NCBI GenBank assembly: GCA_964539305.1
Contig: CAZIIM010000039.1
Coordinates: forward strand, 1 to 11,172
DNA from: CAZNUM01 sp964539305
Lineage (GTDB): Bacteria > Fidelibacterota > Marinisomatia > Marinisomatales > TCS55
Direction: 5' to 3'
Length of the DNA: 11,172 bases
Each line of letters begins with the position of its first letter. Position 1 is the first letter of the stretch. A program made the translations under genes and the position numbers. The notes beneath the pieces are model-generated. The model did no database searches and was not told where the DNA came from. It saw only the letters and a program-made list of their open reading frames with translations. Positions 1 to 5,171 of this stretch are shown piece by piece.

Positions 1-555
1 GAACTGGAATTAAATCCTTTATTGGAAACCACCTGGGCCACCTGGAAGAAACTGTTCCCCAATTCCAAAGTAGTGAACTCCCGAACCGGGTACTCCCGAG
101 ATTATTCCCATTATCCCTACGGTGATTATAAAACCTGCAACGGCCGCAACTGCCGGGACTTCATCTATTTCCCGGTGGTAGCCCTGGATGAGCGCCTCCC
201 CGCCAAAACCAGGGTCCTGGCGATTATTACCGATTCTGAACAAAAGGTTTACCCGATCAGTAATTTTTCCACGACGACCCTTCTTCGGGAGGTAGTGGGT
301 GGCCAGACTTTTACCCTTGTTCTTTCCGGTCCGGACAATCTGGCGATTGCCTTCGCCACCAACAAAAACCTCTCCCTGGTTTCCACCGATTTGAGTTCCA
401 CCAACTTCCGGCTTCAGGATGGCAACGGGAATCAATGGGATATCCTGGGTCACAGCTCTGACGCAACGGTGGCGGACCTGCCGGCAGCCCAAGCCTATAT
501 TGCTTACTGGTTTGCCCAGGCAGCTTTCTACCCGGAAACCGTTATTTACCAATGA
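1..555 (+). CDS. DUF3179 domain-containing protein, 3' part
   Basis: The frame is open from the first base, so the gene starts outside the window; the TTG codon at 22 is an internal Leu rather than a convincing start. The visible 184 codons match the C-terminal half of the DUF3179 family: a TWATWKKLFP segment, then TGYSRDYSHYPYGDY (about window residues 29-43), a FPV segment with the LP..RVLAI pattern, and a closing YWFAQAAFYPET segment. DUF3179 proteins are usually over 300 residues and exported; their biochemical role is not established, so none is assigned. A CNGRNC insert (window residues 46-51) brings in two cysteines at a place where I recall most family members having none; it may be a disulfide or metal site, which is inference. 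The stop overlaps the next start by ATGA (552-555), implying one operon and translational coupling. Confidence 0.85.
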   Translation, partial: ELELNPLLETTWATWKKLFPNSKVVNSRTGYSRDYSHYPYGDYKTCNGRNCRDFIYFPVVALDERLPAKTRVLAIITDSEQKVYPISNFSTTTLLREVVGGQTFTLVLSGPDNLAIAFATNKNLSLVSTDLSSTNFRLQDGNGNQWDILGHSSDATVADLPAAQAYIAYWFAQAAFYPETVIYQ

Positions 556-1487
556 TCCTGATTCGAGTCCTGCTCCTCTTTTCTGTTTTTGTCCTCGGAT
601 CAGCCAGCGGCCAGGTGTGTTGCTCCCTCGTGGGTGCCATCGATCGTGGAGGTGGTACCTCCTTCACTCACTGGAGCACACACTGGCCGTCCCCTTTCGA
701 CAATCACAAGCAAACGAAATGGGTCTCGGGCCTCAGTACCTCCTACCGGGACAACGGCCAACTGCGGATCCGCTACGGACCGGCCCTGAATGCCTATTTC
801 CAGGTTTCCCGCTACCTTTCCAACCGTACCATTTTGTATTTCCACGGTGCCGTGGATTACCTGCAGCTGGAGGAGTCTCTCTCCTTTCAACAAGCCTCCA
901 GCCGCGTCCTGCAGTCCTCCTTTCAGATTGGATCCAGGGTGAAGCTGAAAGCGACCCGCGGTTACCTCTCCCTGGCAGTAATTTTACCGGAACAACCCCG
1001 CTATACCGCAACCGATTTCACGTTTAAAACCGGGGCGACCCCTTCAGGTCGGTTGCTCTGGACCAATCGCTACCTGATGCCCTGGTCCCATTTAAAGGGG
1101 CTGGCAGCCGTACCCGAACTCACCATGACGGTCTCGTTTCAGAAAAATTTCACCGAACGCCGGGACGTGTATCTGGATGATGACTTTCAGATTCACATGT
1201 CCACTGCTGTAACGGCGTTCAGCCGGGTGACACCAATCCCCTTTTTTGATTTAACCGTGAGCAAACTGCTGGCACCCCCGTCGCCCTTCGAATCCAACCG
1301 CCAGACCCGCTGGCTGGGTACACTCTACGGTGGCGTTGATTTTTCCGTCAACCGTTGGGATTGGATTCACCTGCGTCTGAGTTTCCCCCTGCTGCGCTGG
1401 GCCTCGGAAGCGGATTTCCCCGACGGTACCGAACCCCGGACCAGTCTTTCCATCGCACTTGTGAAAACGGGAATACTTAACCGTTAG
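552..1487 (+). CDS. Exported protein, probable outer-membrane beta-barrel
   Basis: A 311-residue protein whose ATG overlaps the stop of the DUF3179 gene, so the two are probably co-translated. Residues 1-20 form a signal peptide (hydrophobic core LLLFSVFVLG, then SASG before Gln21). A Cys pair follows at residues 23-24, but the residues before it do not make a proper lipobox, so I do not call a lipoprotein. The rest has no long hydrophobic helix; it is rich in alternating polar and aromatic residues (YLSLAVILPE, TLYGGVDFSV, WIHLRLSFPL, TSLSIALVKT) and Arg/Asp turns, as in outer-membrane barrels. A Gly-rich turn (DRGGGTSF, residues 31-38) follows the Cys pair. I do not recognise a named family. 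Location in the outer membrane and partnership with the DUF3179 protein are inferred from sequence character and overlap. It ends 28 bases before a convergent gene. Confidence 0.7.
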   Translation: MILIRVLLLFSVFVLGSASGQVCCSLVGAIDRGGGTSFTHWSTHWPSPFDNHKQTKWVSGLSTSYRDNGQLRIRYGPALNAYFQVSRYLSNRTILYFHGAVDYLQLEESLSFQQASSRVLQSSFQIGSRVKLKATRGYLSLAVILPEQPRYTATDFTFKTGATPSGRLLWTNRYLMPWSHLKGLAAVPELTMTVSFQKNFTERRDVYLDDDFQIHMSTAVTAFSRVTPIPFFDLTVSKLLAPPSPFESNRQTRWLGTLYGGVDFSVNRWDWIHLRLSFPLLRWASEADFPDGTEPRTSLSIALVKTGILNR

Positions 1488-1502
1488 TTTGTACACTTAA
1501 GG

Positions 1503-1518
1503 TAATTCATCTGAATTA
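1503..1518. terminator. Weak inverted repeat at convergent gene ends
   Basis: TAATTC (1503-1508) pairs with GAATTA (1513-1518) around a four-base loop, and two further G-T wobbles could extend the stem outward. It sits between the plus-strand barrel gene (stop at 1485-1487) and the stop codon of the minus-strand gene at 1516-1518, where a bidirectional terminator would be expected. The stem is AT-only apart from one G-C pair and there is no long T run, so it would be a weak terminator at best. Confidence 0.25.
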
Positions 1519-2157
1519 TTGAACCCTGCCTCTTCGATAAACCAAACCCAGATTTAAATAAGGATATATGGAATAGTGATCACCGGGAATTATAAAATTT
1601 TGGGCTCCAACCTCTGCCTTTATTGCAAATTTTTTAGAAAAATGATAATTGTATCCTCCTGTAATACCGCCAAATGGTATAAACCCAATATTCCAGCCAA
1701 TGCCAAGTTGCATACCTAAATCTGTTTTTATATAATAATTGTTAATCCGCCATTCTGGGGAAAAGGCCGCATAGGGCAATAGGTAATTTAAACCAATCGT
1801 CATACCTGTACCGATCTCACCTCCCCATAGTTTTTTACTGATAAAATTGGATTGATAGTATAATTTGGGGTAAAAAAAGATTTTTCCGAACGATGGTCTA
1901 ATAAAAAACTCGTTTTGATCCCCTAAGTGTCCTATAATTGCAAATTGGTTATCAAGATAGTGATCCCCGAGTTGAATGGTGTCAGTATTTCTAACATTTA
2001 GGTGGAAATCAATCCCAGTGTAATCATTTACACTCCACATTTTTCCATTTTGCGCAAAAGAAGAATTTCCCGCTCCTAATATTGCAAAACAGATTAATAA
2101 GAAACAGTGCTTATAATTCAAAGCCCTGTTCTCATTACAATTAATCATTACCCTCAT
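1516..2157 (-). CDS. Small exported outer-membrane-type protein
   Basis: A 213-residue frame with a signal peptide (hydrophobic core FLLICFAILGAG, cleavage probably after SSFA at residue 35), then alternating aromatic and glycine-rich strands (FIRPSFGKIFFYPKLYY, GGEIGTGMTIGLNYLLPYA, IGWNIGFIPFGGITGGYNY) and a final strand YLNLGLVYRRG. This is typical of small 8-10 strand barrels in the outer membrane. No named family is recognised. The start is uncertain. The ATG at 2157 and the next at 2148 lie inside a copy of another gene's 3' end and give an unusually long leader before the hydrophobic core. The TTG at 2121 (codon 13) would give a standard 24-residue signal peptide starting NYKHC, but its AGGG is only 2 bases upstream. 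The gene is AT-rich (28 and 40% GC in two 60-base rows counted by hand), unlike its flanks, which suggests a separate origin. Confidence 0.65.
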   Translation of the reverse strand: MRVMINCNENRALNYKHCFLLICFAILGAGNSSFAQNGKMWSVNDYTGIDFHLNVRNTDTIQLGDHYLDNQFAIIGHLGDQNEFFIRPSFGKIFFYPKLYYQSNFISKKLWGGEIGTGMTIGLNYLLPYAAFSPEWRINNYYIKTDLGMQLGIGWNIGFIPFGGITGGYNYHFSKKFAIKAEVGAQNFIIPGDHYSIYPYLNLGLVYRRGRVQ

Positions 2158-2231
2158 ATTGCAGCAGGTACAACTGAGCTTTCAGGTCGCCAGGATCACG
2201 TTGAAGCTCCCGTTCAAAATAAACGCGAGCA
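2114..2231 (-). pseudogene. Detached 3'-end remnant of the MFS/SpeE-like/TPR gene
   Basis: This stretch matches 5054-5171 without gaps, 107 of 118 bases. On the minus strand it encodes 29 codons ending in YEGND plus a TAA at 2141-2143, parallel to the YGGND end of the 947-residue protein. The other 89 bases of coding match share the FEREL/YEREL and QRDPGD elements of the last TPR. Ten differences fall in codons: four are synonymous and the six amino-acid changes are mostly mild (Met/Leu twice, Tyr/Phe, Lys/Gln, plus Leu/Arg and Gly/Glu), with no frameshift or stop. Similarity ends sharply at 2231, where the live gene continues and this copy turns AT-rich. It has no start of its own. It is best read as a displaced or duplicated gene end; a dispersed repeat family is the alternative. 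Confidence 0.85.
2114..2231. repeat. 118-bp direct repeat, left copy
   Basis: This is the left member of a direct repeat in the same orientation as 5054-5171, with an offset of exactly 2940 bases. The longest identical block is 31 bases (2123-2153), crossing the TAA stop. Downstream of the stop, 26 of 27 bases are identical, against 81 of 91 on the coding side, so the strongest conservation lies around and beyond the stop codon. Confidence 0.9.
2132..2151 (-). other. GTAATGA direct repeat around TTAATT in the repeat core
   Basis: Read on the minus strand, the perfect core contains GTAATGA (2151-2145), the palindrome TTAATT (2144-2139) and GTAATGA again (2138-2132). The same layout is present in the right copy at 5091-5072. 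It spans the stop codon and could be a recombinase core or protein-binding site; that is inference, and it may simply be low-complexity AT sequence. Confidence 0.4.
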
Positions 2232-2249
2232 TTATTTTAATTTACAGCC

Positions 2250-2291
2250 TTTAAAAAGGGCAATTCTTTTTAAATGCTTATTTAGTAAGCA
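2250..2291 (-). terminator. Two adjacent hairpins after the T9SS-protein gene
   Basis: Two perfect inverted repeats abut. TTTAAAAAG (2250-2258) pairs with CTTTTTAAA (2266-2274) around a 7-base loop, and TGCTTA (2275-2280) pairs with TAAGCA (2286-2291) around a 5-base loop. They begin about 16 bases past the stop codon of the T9SS-sorted protein gene (TAA at 2307-2309) and lie before the 118-bp repeat. Position suggests a terminator for the leftward transcript, though the stems are AT-rich and the T run is part of a stem rather than following it. The rest of the 2158-2306 gap is the repeat copy. Confidence 0.4.
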
Positions 2292-2306
2292 ATCATAAGT
2301 ATTTTT

Positions 2307-3461
2307 TTATTTCAACAATACCATCTTGCGACTCTGAGTGAAAACCTGATCGCTTTCTTTTGACCTAGCGGTTAACCTGTAGATGTATATCCCTGAAGGC
2401 ACAGGTATTCCGTTAACATTGGTACCATCCCAATTGATATGCCTAAACCCGGCATCTTCATAGTCATTTTCCCATTTTATAACTTTATGCCCCATCAGGT
2501 CATAAATAACCATTGACACATAGCTTGGCTCTGGTAATTCGTATTTAATGGTGGTAGTCGGGTTGAAGGGGTTAGGATGATTTTGTGATAACCCAAACTC
2601 TCTTGGAATAGCATTTTGATTCTTTATATCATGAGCAATTTGTTTGTAATTAACGACCCCTCTTACACCTACTTGATTAGAATATCCAGGTGAATATTTT
2701 GGAAAACTAGTATAGGCTTGAACACGATAGTAGAGCCACACACGATTTTTCCCCGAGGTAGTTACATCATAATCAGTATAAGTTGTATCAGATAGGTTAG
2801 AAGCAATTGTTATCCAATTCCAACCTAATTCCTTTCTTTGTACCTTATACTTTTTCGTCGTAAAAGTAGGATATACACTCCTATTCCAAGTTAAAACAGG
2901 ATGTAAATTAATTATTTCAAGTGTTAAATTGGATGGGTTGGTGGGTTGAAATTTGTTGTTACCATTGCCATCATCCACATGAGTCCAAACAGTATTTTCT
3001 TCGATACCTTGAGTTCCGTAACTACCACAATTTCCGCCAGTATAAAATCGATCAGTATCCCAGTCATACGTAAAATAAACATCACCGAGAAAAGACTGAC
3101 CTTCTGCAATAAGGTCAACATAAGCGTTCTTACCTGCATTAATAACTTTTATTCTATATTTTAAATAACCAATAGATGGATCCTCCAGTGTTCCACCCTG
3201 ATCATATTCATGACCTTGACCACATGCATTAGAATTTCCATAAATTGAAATCACCACAGAATCCGAACCGCTATCTAAATCCTTAAATTCATCCCATCTA
3301 GGTGATTCATGTGAAACAGCGGCAAACACCACAGTAGTACCACTTGGAACATTCTTTGTTTGCATAAAATATTCATAATCCGGAGCCCGTAATTGGCTCA
3401 TAACAGATACTTGCATCAATAAAAAACATGCGCAAAATAAAACTCGATAATTTCTATGCAT
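2307..3461 (-). CDS. Secreted protein with FnIII-like domain and T9SS sorting domain
   Basis: A 384-residue secreted protein. Residues 1-22 are a signal peptide (core VLFCACFLLMQVSVM). Residues about 30-170 form a domain I do not recognise, with two Cys-bearing loops (NACGQGHEYDQGG, GGNCGSYG) and acidic DWDTD and DDGNGN stretches that could bind calcium. Residues about 176-267 look like a fibronectin type III fold (LTWNRS, YKVQRK, LYYRVQAYTSF). Residues about 288-384 are a Por-type C-terminal sorting domain with a FlgD-like fold: LSQNHPNPFNPTTTI, YDLMGHKV, NWDGTN, VPSGIYIYRL and the basic end RKMVLLK. By family knowledge, such tails direct export through the type IX system and surface attachment. 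The ligand is unknown. It lies 43 bases after the lipoprotein gene and probably shares its transcript. It is AT-rich (33 and 45% GC in two sampled rows). Confidence 0.85.
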   Translation of the reverse strand: MHRNYRVLFCACFLLMQVSVMSQLRAPDYEYFMQTKNVPSGTTVVFAAVSHESPRWDEFKDLDSGSDSVVISIYGNSNACGQGHEYDQGGTLEDPSIGYLKYRIKVINAGKNAYVDLIAEGQSFLGDVYFTYDWDTDRFYTGGNCGSYGTQGIEENTVWTHVDDGNGNNKFQPTNPSNLTLEIINLHPVLTWNRSVYPTFTTKKYKVQRKELGWNWITIASNLSDTTYTDYDVTTSGKNRVWLYYRVQAYTSFPKYSPGYSNQVGVRGVVNYKQIAHDIKNQNAIPREFGLSQNHPNPFNPTTTIKYELPEPSYVSMVIYDLMGHKVIKWENDYEDAGFRHINWDGTNVNGIPVPSGIYIYRLTARSKESDQVFTQSRKMVLLK

Positions 3462-3504
3462 AGTTTATACTATTTTCTTCATTTGGAAAAAATATTTTAA
3501 ACAA

Positions 3505-4812
3505 TTATTTTACTTCATTCAGATATTTTTCTCCGTCACTGCCAGCATAACCAAAATAAAGGGTTTTATCATATCCAATCGACGGGCTACTGAAGACATT
3601 TGCCGGCAGTGGAGTCGACCATACAATCGTGCCATCTTTACTATTTACTGCTACAATATCCTGACTGCAAGCTGTATAAAGAATATCGTTTACATCGCTT
3701 ATAATAGGTGAAAGAATTCCAGATGGTAACGTAGTTCTCCACAGTTCACGACCAGCGTAGTCCACTGCAATTAAACTGTCGTGTGTTAGCATATAAATAT
3801 GTCCATTCTGGTCCATAGTGTAGTACCCGTAGAACAGTAATTCCGGAACTCTCCAGCGAACCGTACCATCCGGATTCAAAGAAAACAGACCATACGTTTC
3901 CAATTCAGGGTTTGCCATGTATTTTGCATCGCCTGTTTGACCGGCCTGAACATAAATATTCCCTTGGTTATCCACCAGTGGCATATCGCCAGTGACAGCG
4001 CTTGAATCGCCGCTGTCAAAATACCACAATAACTCCCCGGAAGTACTTACAGCATACAGTTGATGATAATTCTTGAAACCAGGCACGTACAGGGTATTCC
4101 CATCGGGGCTGATGGCAATACCTGTATTCCCTTTGCCTTTAAACTCCTCCGTGGCGGGTAAGGTCCAGAGCAAGGTTCCCTCAGAAGAAAGGGCATTCAA
4201 ATTACCGTCCCAATCGATGAAATAAATCGTCCCGTCTTTTCCTAATGTAAGTTCACCCATGCCCATTGATAATTGATGTATATAGTGCCAGCGGAGGGTA
4301 CCATCGGGGTTTAGGGCCCATATATTAGCTTTATCCCGAGTTGTTTGAAAAATGATTGTTCCATCAGCTGTGATTAGGGGGTTCCTTTCGATTTCCTGAT
4401 AGCTATAAACACTGTCTTTAAATGACCATTTCAACTGTCCGTCAGGGCTCACAGCATGAAAGACCCATGTTTGTGACCAACCTTCCGGTTTCTCATAGGA
4501 AGAGCCAAAATAAATTGTGGAATCAGATCCAATTACAAAAGAAGTAAATCCTGCTTGTGATTGAACACCATCGAAATGAAGTTTCCAGTTAATTTGACCG
4601 GAAGCCGGTCCGGCGTAATTTGTTCTTCCTGTACCCTGGGCATCATGGCGATTCATGGGCCAGGGAGTATCAGCCAAAGAGGGCCAATCAAGGTCGATTT
4701 GTGACATATCTCCCAGTATTTCCTTGGTTTTTTCTCCAGTGTCAGTCGTATTTTCACAAGAAACAATAATCAGCAACAATATTACAAATATTTTGGATTG
4801 AATTTTCATCAT
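3505..4812 (-). CDS. PQQ-type beta-propeller repeat lipoprotein
   Basis: A 435-residue protein with a lipoprotein signal: basic start, core FVILLLIIVS, and Cys19 in an IVSC lipobox. After a flexible linker comes WPMNRHDAQGTGR (residues 51-63), a common opening of PQQ-like propellers. Repeated blade units follow: DSTIYFGS, SPDGQLKWSF, ADGTIIFQT, NPDGTLRWHY, KDGTIYFIDWDGNLNAL, SEGTLLWTL, TSGELLWYF, NPDGTVRWRV, DYAGRELWRT, DGTIVWSTP and DKTLYFGY. That makes roughly seven or eight blades. The family includes BamB-like scaffold proteins and PQQ enzymes; no catalytic or PQQ-ligand set is evident, so a structural or binding role is likelier. Two ATG codons are adjacent (4812 and 4809); either works. 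It is the first gene of the leftward pair with the T9SS-sorted protein. Two sampled rows gave 48 and 52% GC, higher than its island neighbours, so the block is a mosaic. Confidence 0.85.
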   Translation of the reverse strand: MMKIQSKIFVILLLIIVSCENTTDTGEKTKEILGDMSQIDLDWPSLADTPWPMNRHDAQGTGRTNYAGPASGQINWKLHFDGVQSQAGFTSFVIGSDSTIYFGSSYEKPEGWSQTWVFHAVSPDGQLKWSFKDSVYSYQEIERNPLITADGTIIFQTTRDKANIWALNPDGTLRWHYIHQLSMGMGELTLGKDGTIYFIDWDGNLNALSSEGTLLWTLPATEEFKGKGNTGIAISPDGNTLYVPGFKNYHQLYAVSTSGELLWYFDSGDSSAVTGDMPLVDNQGNIYVQAGQTGDAKYMANPELETYGLFSLNPDGTVRWRVPELLFYGYYTMDQNGHIYMLTHDSLIAVDYAGRELWRTTLPSGILSPIISDVNDILYTACSQDIVAVNSKDGTIVWSTPLPANVFSSPSIGYDKTLYFGYAGSDGEKYLNEVK

Positions 4813-5053
4813 TATAGAACCCGCATTATTAAAAATAAACTAGTAAAATAAAACAATAAAATCAACATATCTTTATATGAACTGGGATTTAGCTAGATTC
4901 TTTCTGAATATCCGTTATTCTATTATGCACAATATCCATTGGTTTTCCGTATATATTTCAATTAATAGACATTTCAAAAAAGAAAGATTTAAATAGTAGA
5001 ATATATTTTTCCTTATTTATAGTGTGACTCAGAGTGTTCGTGCTTATATCAAT
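4813..5053 (-). other. AT-rich intergenic leader of the lipoprotein gene
   Basis: About 240 bases without a gene, between the right repeat copy and the lipoprotein start, with one sampled row at 27% GC. It should carry the promoter for the leftward lipoprotein / T9SS-protein pair. I see no tRNA, no clear riboswitch and no strong hairpin terminator for the upstream membrane-protein gene. The upstream transcript may therefore read through into the island. Confidence 0.5.
4950..4977 (-). promoter_or_regulatory. Possible sigma70-type promoter for the lipoprotein gene
   Basis: On the minus strand TTGAAA (4977-4972) is followed after 16 bases by TATATA (4955-4950), about 138 bases before the ATG. 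A second pairing nearer the gene (TTGTTT, 17 bases, TTTAAT) is also possible, and in such AT-rich sequence chance matches are expected. No Bacteroidetes-type TAnnTTTG element was found here. Confidence 0.2.
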
Positions 5054-5171
5054 TAATTCAAGGCCCTGTTCTCATTACAATTAATCATTACCCCCATATT
5101 GCATTAGGTATAACTTAGCTTTCATGTCACCGGGATCACGTTGAAGCTCCCGTTCATAATAAACGAGAGCA
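5054..5171. repeat. 118-bp direct repeat, right copy
   Basis: Matches 2114-2231 at 107 of 118 bases with no gaps. Here it is the intact 3' end of the 947-residue gene (29 codons, TAA at 5081-5083) plus 27 bases beyond. The left edge of the match coincides with the change to AT-rich island sequence. This copy uses more A/T than the remnant at several positions (tta for ttg, cta for ctg, atg for ctg), so it may be the version brought in by the island. Confidence 0.9.

Noticed and set aside
19..552. Long open frame on the minus strand opposite the DUF3179 gene
   Set aside because: Low-complexity Gly/Val-rich translation with no motif; the plus strand carries a clear family match.
552..1487. Lipoprotein call from the Cys23-Cys24 pair
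   Set aside because: The residues before the Cys (SGQV) do not form a lipobox.
1488..1540. A third copy of the repeat at the left edge of the AT-rich block
   Set aside because: Only scattered short matches to the CCCTG and AATTATT parts; not above what AT-rich sequence gives by chance.
3505..4812. A PQQ-dependent alcohol or glucose dehydrogenase
   Set aside because: Only propeller blade repeats are visible, at 435 residues, without the catalytic and PQQ-ligand residues or a cytochrome domain.
2114..5171. An insertion sequence or composite transposon
   Set aside because: The repeats are gene ends rather than IS elements, there is no transposase frame, and I saw no terminal inverted repeats or short target duplication.
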